The position numbers and the translations under genes are program-made. A stretch of 64,000 bases of DNA. It comes from Paenibacillus nanensis. GTDB taxonomy: Bacteria > Bacillota > Bacilli > Paenibacillales > Paenibacillaceae. Where the stretch lies: the NCBI RefSeq assembly GCF_003583765.1, contig NZ_QXQA01000006.1, forward strand, positions 186,001 through 250,000. Direction: 5' to 3'. The notes below the pieces were generated by a model. It did no database searches. It worked only from the letters and a program-made list of their open reading frames with translations, and was not told the origin of the DNA. This document shows positions 33,852 to 42,241 of this stretch, piece by piece; within the stretch, counting starts at the first letter, position 1, and the number at the start of each line of letters is the position of its first letter.

Positions 33852-35792
33852 CTATGCCACTCTACTCCGCATCCGCGCCAAGTAGCGCCATCTGATCAGC
33901 AAAAAGTATAAAACCTGAATCGCCAAAAAGACGCCATAGATCAGCAAGCTGTTGTTCACCATCGAATACATGGTCAGCTCCGCCATGTTGACGAACGCGA
34001 CCGCGCTATGGGCCACACCGATTAGGAACGGCAGGAAAAACATGACCGACAGCTGCCGCGTTACAAGCCGGCCTAACTCCTGGCGGCTCAGCCCCAGCTT
34101 GCCGACCATGCCGTATTGTTTCTCGTCGCGTTCTACGTCGGCATAAAGCCTGAAATAGAGGAAGCTTGCCGCAAACGTAAAAAATACGACGCCCACAAGC
34201 ACGCTGATGATGAGCAAAATGCCGTTCAGCTGCCTGTCGCGGTGATGGTCGATCGCTAGTGCGGAGAACGCGTCATCCGCCATTACGGCGTCCGTTGAGA
34301 GCTCCGCTTCCAGCTGCCGGGCCAAATCCAGCGTCTTCTCCCACTCCGGCACAACGTAATAGGTGACCGATGTATTCGTAAGGTCCCCGGCTGCGGCCCC
34401 CCGGATCAGACCAAAGCTCGCGTCAGGGACGACTAGAACATCGCTCGGGACCGGCATTACCGAGTCATTCGTCCGACCGTTCAGACGCAATTCCATCGTC
34501 CCGTCTCCTGCCTTAGCCATCAGCGTCCGAGCTTGTTTCAGCATTTCTTCGTCATGATAGACGCCGTTATTTCGGGACACGAGGCCCGAGGCGATCAGCA
34601 GCTCATTATCCCCTAACGCATAGGGCCCGAATCCTCTTAATTCAGCTAGCTCGTTAAACGACGTGAGTCCGACAACCGGCACACCGCTATCCCCCGCAGT
34701 CACCATCTCCAGCCGGGCTTTCGTAAACGCCAACCTGGCACTCGTAAGCGCATCATCAATTCGCGCAAGCCGCCCTTCTTCCGCTTGCTCGTTCTCGCTG
34801 CCAAAAAACTGATAAGTAAACGCGTACGGGTAGCTCTTCTCGGTACGGTCCGGATCCCCAATCGCCAAGCATGCGCCAATGCCGGAAAACGATACAGCCA
34901 TCACGGTTGCCACCATAAAGAACATAGCGGCATTATCTCTGACACGGTACGCCATATCCGTCAGCGTCATCAAATTGATGCCGCGGAACAGCAGCTCCTG
35001 CTTCCTCCTCAAAGCCCTAAGCGCATATACGCTGAACTGCGTGAACAGGAAGTACGTGCCGATTACGACACAGACGATAGCCAGCGCGAGCAGCCACAAA
35101 AAAAACGCCCGCTTGTAGACAAACACAAACACCATGCCATACCCCGCAGCGATTAACAGCAGCGCCAGCATAGATAACCATACAGACGCCTTCGGCTCCG
35201 GCTTCGGCTTATTGTCCTCCTTGATCAGCTCAAGCGGACTGGCAACACGACCGACGCGCAGCGTGAGGATCGACACAGCCAAAAACAGCAGCGAAAACGC
35301 GCCCGCCGTCATCCATACCGCGTGAAGCGGCAAATAAAATCGAAGCCCTTCTTCAAGCATCAGCAGTTCGGCGCTTGCCAGCAGCATCAGCTTCGTGAAC
35401 AACAGGCCGAGACCTATACCGCTGGCGATAGCTGCGAGACCGATCAGCATATTTTCGGCAAAAGTCAGCTTCATCCGCTGCTTTTCCGTCATGCCGAGGA
35501 CAAGCAGAATGCCGAACTCCTTCTTGCGAGCTTTCAGGAAAGCCCCCGCTGAATAGAGCAGGAACAAAAACGAAAACACAAAGATGAAATATTGCGATAC
35601 CTTCAGCCCCATCGTAGCGAGATACGAAGCGGTCGCGCTGCTAGACGCAAGCTGTCCCTGCAAATCCGGATGGTACAGCAGCACCGCGTAAATAAAAAAC
35701 GCCATAACCGAAAACGCGCTGCTAAGAAAATGCGCGGCGTATGTCCGCTTTTTTCGGACGACATTCCTATACGCGAACTGGCGAAAGTTCAT
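33852..35792 (-). CDS. BceB-like ABC transporter permease (FtsX fold)
   Basis: 646 residues from ATG 35792 (MNFRQFAYRNVVRKKRTYAAHFLSS), 6 bp after GGAGGGG. Ten hydrophobic segments are visible. The large extracellular domain between the seventh and eighth (DPDRTEKSYPYAFTYQFFG ... ALAIDHHRDRQLNG) is the hallmark of BceB-type permeases, which detect or remove cell-wall-acting peptide antibiotics. EFGILLVLGMTEKQRMKL is the FtsX-like coupling region. The gene overlaps the ATPase gene by 26 bp. No BceRS two-component system lies beside it. Confidence 0.88.
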   Translation of the reverse strand: MNFRQFAYRNVVRKKRTYAAHFLSSAFSVMAFFIYAVLLYHPDLQGQLASSSATASYLATMGLKVSQYFIFVFSFLFLLYSAGAFLKARKKEFGILLVLGMTEKQRMKLTFAENMLIGLAAIASGIGLGLLFTKLMLLASAELLMLEEGLRFYLPLHAVWMTAGAFSLLFLAVSILTLRVGRVASPLELIKEDNKPKPEPKASVWLSMLALLLIAAGYGMVFVFVYKRAFFLWLLALAIVCVVIGTYFLFTQFSVYALRALRRKQELLFRGINLMTLTDMAYRVRDNAAMFFMVATVMAVSFSGIGACLAIGDPDRTEKSYPYAFTYQFFGSENEQAEEGRLARIDDALTSARLAFTKARLEMVTAGDSGVPVVGLTSFNELAELRGFGPYALGDNELLIASGLVSRNNGVYHDEEMLKQARTLMAKAGDGTMELRLNGRTNDSVMPVPSDVLVVPDASFGLIRGAAAGDLTNTSVTYYVVPEWEKTLDLARQLEAELSTDAVMADDAFSALAIDHHRDRQLNGILLIISVLVGVVFFTFAASFLYFRLYADVERDEKQYGMVGKLGLSRQELGRLVTRQLSVMFFLPFLIGVAHSAVAFVNMAELTMYSMVNNSLLIYGVFLAIQVLYFLLIRWRYLARMRSRVA

Positions 35793-36543
35793 GTCTGTCC
35801 CCTCCAAGCTGCGATAACGCGTTCAAAATGTCCTGATAAAATATCTCCTGACTGTCATTGCGGCGGAGCTCGCTGTACGTTCTTCCGTCTTTGATGAACA
35901 CGATCCGGTCGCAGTAGCTGGCCGCCATTGCGTCATGGGTAACGAGCAGCATCGTCGCGCCCTCCTCTTTGTTCAGCGCGGACATCAGCGCCATCACGTC
36001 GCCGGCAGCCTTGGAGTCTAAATTGCCTGTCGGCTCGTCGGCCAGCACGAGCTTCGGCTTATGAATGAGCGCCCTTGCAATCGCCGTCCGCTGCGCTTGC
36101 CCGCCCGAAATTTCGTATGTGCGCTTGTCCAGGATGCCCGTAATGCCAAGCTTCTTCGCCATCGCGTCCGCCAGCTTCATCATTTCGCCGATATCCGTGC
36201 CTTCAAGCGTTAATGGCAAAAGAATGTTTTCCCTCACCGTCATCGTATCGAGCAGATTAAAGGCTTGAAACACGAAACCAAGCTCCCTGCGTCTGAATCG
36301 GGCAATTCCTTCGGATGAAAGCCGAAAAGGATCCTCCCCGCTCAGCAGCACCTGTCCCGAAGTCGGCCTGTCGATGGTTGACACCACATTTAGTAATGTC
36401 GTTTTCCCGCTGCCGGACGGGCCCATGATGCCGACAAACTCACCTGCCGCTACGGAAAGATCAATATGATGTAAAGCATGAAACGGGACTTTCCCCGGAT
36501 AAATTTTGTTCAGGCCCTTCACCTGCAGCACTTCTGCCCCCAC
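35767..36543 (-). CDS. BceA-like ABC transporter ATP-binding protein
   Basis: 258 residues from a GTG at 36543 placed 8 bp after GGAG (a GTG three codons earlier is too close to it). Walker A GPSGSGKTTLLN, Q-loop FVFQAFNLLDTMTV, signature SGGQAQRTAIARAL, Walker B KLVLADEPTGNLDS and H-loop LLVTHDAMAASYCDR are all intact. It belongs to the MacB/BceA/LolD-like group and drives the adjacent FtsX-type permease. Together they probably confer resistance to bacitracin-like or lantibiotic compounds; that substrate is inference from the family. Confidence 0.92.
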   Translation of the reverse strand: MGAEVLQVKGLNKIYPGKVPFHALHHIDLSVAAGEFVGIMGPSGSGKTTLLNVVSTIDRPTSGQVLLSGEDPFRLSSEGIARFRRRELGFVFQAFNLLDTMTVRENILLPLTLEGTDIGEMMKLADAMAKKLGITGILDKRTYEISGGQAQRTAIARALIHKPKLVLADEPTGNLDSKAAGDVMALMSALNKEEGATMLLVTHDAMAASYCDRIVFIKDGRTYSELRRNDSQEIFYQDILNALSQLGGDRHELSPVRV

Positions 36544-36773
36544 CGTTCTCACTCCAATCTATCGTTTCGATAGCTCAAGTGTAGCGCAGGGCGCGCCAAT
36601 AGCCCACGAACAATTCCTTCACCTACCTTACAATGTTGAAAGCTTACTTAGAAGCGGCAGATGCCTGAGGCAAAAAAAGTTCTAGGCTAAAAACTAAAAT
36701 GTTAAACTGGGAAAATAAAGATGTAAACTTAGAAAAAAATAGCAGGCCGTCGAAGTTAAGGAGGAATAAAAAC

Positions 36774-37223
36774 TTGAGTAACATTGATATCCGTGACATA
36801 TGGTTCGATTTTGCCGCAGCCTTTGCGCGGAAAAAGGATGCTTCGGGCTGGGACGCACTGACCTCGCAGGAGCAAGAAATTGCCACCCTATGGATGCTGG
36901 AGGCCGATGTCTATAACGGAGGGTTTGTGCAGTTTTTTTGCAATTGGGGTGAAGAAGCCTATATCTGCGCGGTGCGGGCGTTACAAACCGTCGGGGCGGT
37001 CCATGCGCTCGAAATCGTCAAGTCGAGATATGGCTGTATCAAGCATCTATTGGAAGACGAGCGCCTGACGCAACTCTGGGATATCCCGATGCTTCTTACT
37101 GAGAAAGAGGCAGAATTGCTGGATAGGCTTGACCATACGTTCTGGGAAGACCAGGATCGCATTGCGGAAATTGCCTATCGATATTACGTGCTGCAGCTGG
37201 GATTATCCTCTCCATCATCGTAA
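36774..37223 (+). CDS. DMP19/DUF4375 family protein
   Basis: A TTG at 36774 follows a strong AAGGAGG; the frame is open further upstream (ATG 36699) without a ribosome site. In 149 residues, WMLEADVYNGGFVQFFCNWGEEAYICAVRALQTVGAV matches the DMP19/DUF4375 core (NGGF-QFF plus a following helix). In some bacteria DMP19 mimics DNA and binds HU or repressors; whether this holds here is unknown. Its last 40 bp overlap the end of the convergent EEP gene. Confidence 0.78.
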   Translation: MSNIDIRDIWFDFAAAFARKKDASGWDALTSQEQEIATLWMLEADVYNGGFVQFFCNWGEEAYICAVRALQTVGAVHALEIVKSRYGCIKHLLEDERLTQLWDIPMLLTEKEAELLDRLDHTFWEDQDRIAEIAYRYYVLQLGLSSPSS

Positions 37224-38170
37224 ATCGTCACTTTTAATCTTGCCGATACTCCGGCGTGATCGGAAGGCCAAAGTCCCGTTTTTGTTCGGTCTTTCTGTGA
37301 TTCTCCTATTCTTTCTGCTTCAATTGGTTTCCAGCCGTTTTTGAATAAAATATAATCTATTCTCCGATTCAACAGCGAAGCCGCGTTTAATAGATCGGGA
37401 TTCTGATGTGCGGTAAAGCCTGGCCCTTCCCCAACTTGATTCCATACATCTTGAAAGCCTGCATGGATAAATAAATGATAAGTCGTGCTATTAGGCGTGG
37501 CATTCAAATCTCCCGTAATGATCACAGGCAGCTGCGTATTTGCAGGGCCCTGAATCATTTCATTTGCTTGCGCATTCCGTATTGCCTCAACAGCAGGCTC
37601 CAAATGGGTATTGATCATTCTAAAAACATGTCGGTCTTGCTTAACGTCTATGGAGGACCATCCTCGGAGTATGGTTACAGGTTGTCCACCTATGGGCACG
37701 ATCAGGTTTGTTTGAAAGTTGGCTTCTTGCCGTCTAATTATCTTGAAGTCCGAATCTTTTCGAACCAATATGGCATCCCTGTCCAAAAACCGAACCAAAT
37801 TTCCATTGCTGTCCGGAAGTTCCCTTTCAAGACCTTCGTTTTTAGCTGCCACTTTGTAATCCAAACCTCTTTTTTCTAACTCTTCTAATAGGATTTCTAT
37901 AAAGTCATAAGTTACGGTTCCGAAGGCTGGAATAATAAGTTCCCAACGAACAGCTTCTTGCAAACCAATAAGATCAGGTTTTTTCGCTTCAATTTCTTTA
38001 GCGATTGCCTTCGCTCGAACAGGAAAGTTTGTCGCAAGAAAAAGTCTAAAGCTCTGTGTTACCCGTTCAGGAATTTGCTCTGGGGTCGCATTAATCAGTG
38101 GTGTAAAATCAGAACCCAGATAAATATTCCATGTTAGAAACGAAACTTCTAGCTTGTCTCCTGAATGCAT
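37184..38170 (-). CDS. Endonuclease/exonuclease/phosphatase family protein
   Basis: 328 residues with the EEP order of motifs: VSFLTWNIYLG, PDLIGLQEAVRWE (metal Glu), RDAILVRKDSDF, FRMINTHLEP (catalytic His), PVIITGDLNATPNS (GDxN), RRIDYILFKNGW and WPSDHAGVSARL (SDHxxV). There is no signal peptide. Substrates of this superfamily range from DNA to phosphoinositides and sphingomyelin, so the target is open. It lies tail to tail with the DMP19 gene and overlaps it by 40 bp. Confidence 0.9.
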   Translation of the reverse strand: MHSGDKLEVSFLTWNIYLGSDFTPLINATPEQIPERVTQSFRLFLATNFPVRAKAIAKEIEAKKPDLIGLQEAVRWELIIPAFGTVTYDFIEILLEELEKRGLDYKVAAKNEGLERELPDSNGNLVRFLDRDAILVRKDSDFKIIRRQEANFQTNLIVPIGGQPVTILRGWSSIDVKQDRHVFRMINTHLEPAVEAIRNAQANEMIQGPANTQLPVIITGDLNATPNSTTYHLFIHAGFQDVWNQVGEGPGFTAHQNPDLLNAASLLNRRIDYILFKNGWKPIEAERIGESQKDRTKTGLWPSDHAGVSARLKVTIYDDGEDNPSCST

Positions 38171-38456
38171 TGCCTACCACTCCAATCTATCTCATTTGCT
38201 ATAGTAGATGTAATAGAATTGAGATTTGAAACGGCAGCTATACATTAAAGTCGCCGAAAATTTGCATACGTATTCGGGAAACGGTACCAGAATAAGCAAA
38301 GCAGCAGCTGGTTTCAACGATCGGCTGCTTTTGTCGTTGAAGTAACCAGAGTCGTTTTCGTTTTTCAATAGCTCTTGTTTTTTGGCTCGAGATAATGGTA
38401 ATATTTTACGGGAACATATGTTTGTTTATTAATTTCGAAGTGCAGGGGGAATAAGC
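38171..38456. other. Intergenic region upstream of the AlkZ-like gene
   Basis: The stretch holds a modest hairpin (AAAGCAGC at 38298 and GCTGCTTTT at 38324) and an AT-rich section near 38390-38440 that may hold promoters. I see no gene of useful length before the 17-codon ORF at 38457. Confidence 0.5.
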
Positions 38457-38510
38457 ATGATTGAAATTATTGAAGAATCATGTGAATACAGCTCCCGTTT
38501 GTTTCGTTAA
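38457..38510 (+). CDS. 17-codon ORF directly upstream of the AlkZ-like gene (leader peptide or gene remnant)
   Basis: The sequence MIEIIEESCEYSSRLFR is preceded by CAGGGGGAATAAGC, a very good ribosome site, and its TAA falls on the ribosome site of the next gene 9 bp before the GTG at 38520. It could be a coupled leader peptide, or the start of a deleted gene whose translation signals remain. No function can be stated. Confidence 0.45.
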   Translation: MIEIIEESCEYSSRLFR

Positions 38511-38519
38511 GGAGACGAT

Positions 38520-39719
38520 GTGTACATGATCCAATTGACGAACCGCCAGGCGCGGCAATTTCTGCTATTGAAGCACGGGTTGTTGGGCGAATATCATTTT
38601 ACCGGAAAGCAAGGAGTATTGAATTTTGTACGCCAGGTCGGCTGTATTCAATACGATCCCATTGATGTATGCGGAAAAAACGCCGAGCTAGTGCTCCAGT
38701 CGCGAATCAAAGGGTTTACCAAGGACATGCTCACCGAGCTGCTGTATATAGATAGAATCCTCGTCGACTATCCCGACAAGAATTTGGCCATTATTCCTGT
38801 AGATGACTGGCCGTATTTTGAGCGGTACAGGGAGGCCGCGCGGCAACATGCCAAGCGCTACCCCGAAATGGAAGCGCTGATCGAGCAAGTACGAGCTCAC
38901 ATCCAAAATCATGGTGCGCTAAGTTCGGATGATCTAAAATTGGATGGGAATTTCGCTTGGCGATCAGCCATTCACTGGAGCAGCGGAAATAATCCTTCCC
39001 GGTCGGTGCTGGAGCAGATGTACTCGACAGGCGAGCTGATTATCCACCACAAAAAAGGAACGCGTAAATATTACGATATCGCCGGGAAGTATATACAGCC
39101 AAAACTGCTGAATGCGCCCGAGCCCCTGGAGAGCGAGCTTGAGCATCAAAAGTGGCGGGTGCTGCGTCGAATCGGCGCTGTTGGCCTTTTATGGAATCGC
39201 GCATCCGATGCCTGGCTGAACATATGGGGATTGAAAGCGGAGCAGCGCAACGAGGTTTTCCGCCAACTGTTGCACGAAGCTCGCATTGTTGCTGTTGCCG
39301 TGGAACAATTGAAGGATACGCTATATTGCCTCGCGGAGGACTTGCCGCTTATTGATGCCGTCCTGCAAAATCCGGCGCCGAAATGGCGCTGCGAGCTGAT
39401 TGCCCCGCTAGATAATTTTATTTGGGACAGAAAACTGATCAACGAATTGTTTGGATTCGATTACACCTGGGAGATTTACACGCCTGCAATCAAACGGAAA
39501 TTCGGCTATTATGTGCTGCCTTTACTATTCGGAGAAAGCTTCATCGGACGAGCCGAGGTAGTCGCGGAGCGAAGAACGGGGACGCTCGTTGTTAAAAACA
39601 TCTGGTACGAGAACGATATAAAGCCAACAAAGCAATTGCGAACCGCCTTGAACGATTGTTTTCAAAGCTTTGCATTGTTCAATGAATGCGGGACGATTTT
39701 GAGAGAGGATATGGACTGA
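38520..39719 (+). CDS. AlkZ/YcaQ-like DNA glycosylase (HTH_42, winged helix)
   Basis: 399 residues; GTG start 5 bp after AAGGAG, with an ATG two codons later also possible. The family motif GCIQYDPIDV is present, with the Gln-Tyr-Asp triad (Q44, D46) expected to act in base excision. Winged-helix segments (HQKWRVLRRIGAVGLLWNRASDAWL) and the C-terminal LIAPLDNFIWDRKLINELFGFDYTWE and YYVLPLLFGESFIGRAEV also match. YcaQ/AlkZ enzymes unhook interstrand cross-links or alkylated bases. Some relatives protect producers of DNA-alkylating antibiotics; no such biosynthesis genes are nearby. Confidence 0.88.
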   Translation: MYMIQLTNRQARQFLLLKHGLLGEYHFTGKQGVLNFVRQVGCIQYDPIDVCGKNAELVLQSRIKGFTKDMLTELLYIDRILVDYPDKNLAIIPVDDWPYFERYREAARQHAKRYPEMEALIEQVRAHIQNHGALSSDDLKLDGNFAWRSAIHWSSGNNPSRSVLEQMYSTGELIIHHKKGTRKYYDIAGKYIQPKLLNAPEPLESELEHQKWRVLRRIGAVGLLWNRASDAWLNIWGLKAEQRNEVFRQLLHEARIVAVAVEQLKDTLYCLAEDLPLIDAVLQNPAPKWRCELIAPLDNFIWDRKLINELFGFDYTWEIYTPAIKRKFGYYVLPLLFGESFIGRAEVVAERRTGTLVVKNIWYENDIKPTKQLRTALNDCFQSFALFNECGTILREDMD

Positions 39720-39742
39720 TATTTCCAGTTTATTTCGCAAGC

Positions 39743-39788
39743 AAAAGCCGCCCCTCCCAGAAAATCATCTTCCGGGAAGAGCGGCTTT
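39743..39788. terminator. Bidirectional terminator between AlkZ-like gene and SBP gene
   Basis: AAAAGCCGC and GCGGCTTTAT pair, with an inner CTTCCGGGAAG element. The genes on either side converge. Confidence 0.75.
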
Positions 39789-39803
39789 ATCCGCCTTATT
39801 TAC

Positions 39804-41255
39804 TTATTCTACAACGATCGCATCGTAAAACTTCTCTTGTACGAGCTTGGCCGCGCTGTCGAGCAGGCCTTGCAGGTCCGCGCCTTTTTTGGAGAAGACC
39901 TCCTGCAGCACGTTCGTCATTTCACCGTAGTAATCCTGCGTATTGTACTGCGCTTCCGGCTTGCCGTCGAGGAGCGCGTCGGATTCCGGCGCGTATTTGT
40001 ACACGTTGTCGTATTTATCGAATACCGCTTTCGCTTTTTGGCCGTATTCGGAGTCGTTCGAGTAGTAGTTCAGCTGCGCCGGAATATAATACTTGCCTTC
40101 CGTCTGGCGAGCCTGGATATCCGCTTCGAGCGACTCTAGCCCTTTGTCGGAGAAGTAGTCGAACGTAATGTAGCGGAACGCGATTTCCTGCTCGTCTTTC
40201 GTCGCGTTCGGATTGATGACCAAATAGTCGCCGCCGAGTACGCCCGTATGCTTGCCGTTCGCGTCGGCCTTCGGCATTGGGTACGTCAGCACGTCCTCAG
40301 GCTTCATGCCGCCTTGATTCAACGCTTGCTCAAGGACGCCGTCAGCGCCGGCAATAACCATCGCCGTCCGTCCTTGCGCGAAGGCGCCTACCGCGTCGCC
40401 CCATCCGAGCGCCCAGTCTTGAGGAATGGCGTCGGCTTCCCATCTCAGCTTGTTGTAAAATTCAAGAGCCTTAAAGCCCGCCGCGGAGTTAAACGCCGCC
40501 GTTACTTTGCCGCCTTCAACCGTTTGAATCTCGCCGCCCGCTTGGAACAGGAAGTTCGTCCAGTTCCAGCCCGCTTCGTTGCCTTTGCCCATCGGCGCGA
40601 TGCCGGAGATGCCTTTGGAAGGATCGGCCACCGCTTTCGCCGTATTCAGCATGTCGTCCCAAGTCCAGTCGTAGCCTGGTACGGCAACGCCCTTTTCATC
40701 CAGCATTTTTTTGTTCAGCACCGTCGTTACAACATAGCCCTTCTGAGCTACGCCGTACACTTTGCCGTCAATGATGAATTGATTTTGAAGAACGGGGTTG
40801 ATTTGATCTTTATGCTCGTAGTTATTCCAAATATCTGTAATATCGGCCGCCCAGCCGCGCTCGATCAGGAATTTGGCTTCCGTCGCCCACGTGTTGAACA
40901 CCGTCGGCGCTTCATTTGCCGCCATCTTGATGCCGATCTCCGCCGGATTATAGTGCCAGTCGCTTTTAACGATCTCGACGTTCGGGTACTCCTTCAGGAA
41001 CCGGGCGATTTTTTCGTCCTCCAGCTTGCGGTTCTCGACCTGATCCGGCAGCGGATAGTAGATGCTGATCGTCACCTTTTTATCCTTAATATCTTCTTCC
41101 TTCGGCTCCTCGGACGGCGTATTGCTGCCCGAATTCGAGCTGGCGGAAGGCTGGTTCGACGGTTCGTTCCCGCCCGAGTTGCCCCCGCTGCAAGCTGCCA
41201 GCACCGAGAACACCAGCACCAGGCACAGCATCGTTACTACGTTTTTCTTTAGCAT
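39804..41255 (-). CDS. Sugar ABC transporter substrate-binding lipoprotein
   Basis: 483 residues. Signal peptide with lipobox LAAC (Cys22), then a Gly/Ser/Asn/Pro linker. The family 1 extracellular binding fold starts KKVTISIYYPLPDQVENRKLEDEKIARFLKEYP, with NEAPTVFNTW, GYDWTWDDMLNTAKAVADPSKG, FAQGRTAMVIAGADGV and KHTGVLGGDYLVINPNATKDEQ. It captures an oligosaccharide or sugar derivative outside the membrane for the two permeases encoded upstream. No ATPase gene is in the cluster; such importers often share an MsmX-type ATPase encoded elsewhere. Confidence 0.92.
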   Translation of the reverse strand: MLKKNVVTMLCLVLVFSVLAACSGGNSGGNEPSNQPSASSNSGSNTPSEEPKEEDIKDKKVTISIYYPLPDQVENRKLEDEKIARFLKEYPNVEIVKSDWHYNPAEIGIKMAANEAPTVFNTWATEAKFLIERGWAADITDIWNNYEHKDQINPVLQNQFIIDGKVYGVAQKGYVVTTVLNKKMLDEKGVAVPGYDWTWDDMLNTAKAVADPSKGISGIAPMGKGNEAGWNWTNFLFQAGGEIQTVEGGKVTAAFNSAAGFKALEFYNKLRWEADAIPQDWALGWGDAVGAFAQGRTAMVIAGADGVLEQALNQGGMKPEDVLTYPMPKADANGKHTGVLGGDYLVINPNATKDEQEIAFRYITFDYFSDKGLESLEADIQARQTEGKYYIPAQLNYYSNDSEYGQKAKAVFDKYDNVYKYAPESDALLDGKPEAQYNTQDYYGEMTNVLQEVFSKKGADLQGLLDSAAKLVQEKFYDAIVVE

Positions 41256-41269
41256 CCGTTATTCCCCTT

Positions 41270-41325
41270 CTCGTATGAATTTATCGTACACCCCCATCAT
41301 AATGGGGCGGTTTCTTCCATACGAG
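41270..41325 (-). promoter_or_regulatory. Nested stem-loop just before the SBP ribosome site
   Basis: On the minus strand an outer 8-bp stem CTCGTATG/CATACGAG encloses a second stem CCCCAT/ATGGGG. The right outer arm is followed directly by AAGGGG, the ribosome site of the binding-protein gene. It lies between permease and SBP genes, where such structures often protect part of an mRNA or set expression ratios. Confidence 0.55.
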
Positions 41326-41365
41326 GTGTATTTTTATTCCGATCATGTGCAGGTTTACGATCTGC

Positions 41366-42241
41366 TTATCCTTTGACTCCGCCTATATGGAGCCCCCTCA
41401 TAATGAATTTCTGGAAGAGGAGGAAGATGACAATCGGCGGCAGCATGACCATGCTGAGAATCGCAAAGCGAATGTTCAGATCAAGTCTTCTCGCGCTGAT
41501 GACGTATTTATAAATAGCCGTCGCCAGCGGGTATTTGCTGTCGCTGTGCATGACGAGCGATGGCCAGAACCATTCGTTCCAAGCCGTTGAGAACACGAAG
41601 ATAGCCAGCGTCGCAAAGATCGGAATCGACAGCGGCACCGCGATGCGAATGAACGTCTGCCAGTCCGACGCCCCGTCGATCCTTGCCGCTTCGATCATCT
41701 CGTAATGGATGCCGTCGAAAAAGTTTTTCAGCAGCAGCAGGAAAAACGCGCTTGCCCCGGCCGGCAGCCAAAACGCCGCAAACGAATTAAGCAGCCCCAA
41801 ATCTCTCAAGTTCAGAAAGTTCGGAATCAGATAAGTGCTCGGAGGGATAAATAGCGTAATCATAAAGAAGAAATAGATTCCCTTCTGGTACGGCACATTC
41901 AGCTTGGACAAGCTGAACGCCGCCATGCCGAGCACGAGTACCGTCACAACCATGTTGCCGCCGAAAATCATCAAGGTATTTTTCAGAAATTGCGGCAGCT
42001 CGATGTAGCTCCAAGCTTCGCCCCAGTTGCCGAAATGCCATTCCGAAGGAAGGAATCTCGGCGGGAAGGAGTTCACCTCGGTATTCGCCTTAAAGCCGTT
42101 GAACAGCGCGCTGAGAATCGGATACAGCATGGACGCTACCATTGCGGCAACAACCACGATCATCATGGAGAAGCCGATCCAATTGCCCTTCTTCTTATAG
42201 TCGTAGCTCGACAAAATGCCGCGTTCAAAACCCTTTTTCAT
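41366..42241 (-). CDS. Carbohydrate ABC transporter permease (MalG/AraQ type)
   Basis: 291 residues, six membrane helices (first at about residues 22-45, IGFSMMIVVVAAMVASMLYPI). The EAA loop EAARIDGASDWQTFIRIAVPLSIPIF contacts the ATPase. The C-terminus LFQKFIMRGLHIGGVKG is characteristic of the group. The ATG overlaps the stop of the upstream permease (42238-42241, ATGA). It works with that permease and the binding protein in sugar uptake. Confidence 0.94.
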   Translation of the reverse strand: MKKGFERGILSSYDYKKKGNWIGFSMMIVVVAAMVASMLYPILSALFNGFKANTEVNSFPPRFLPSEWHFGNWGEAWSYIELPQFLKNTLMIFGGNMVVTVLVLGMAAFSLSKLNVPYQKGIYFFFMITLFIPPSTYLIPNFLNLRDLGLLNSFAAFWLPAGASAFFLLLLKNFFDGIHYEMIEAARIDGASDWQTFIRIAVPLSIPIFATLAIFVFSTAWNEWFWPSLVMHSDSKYPLATAIYKYVISARRLDLNIRFAILSMVMLPPIVIFLLFQKFIMRGLHIGGVKG

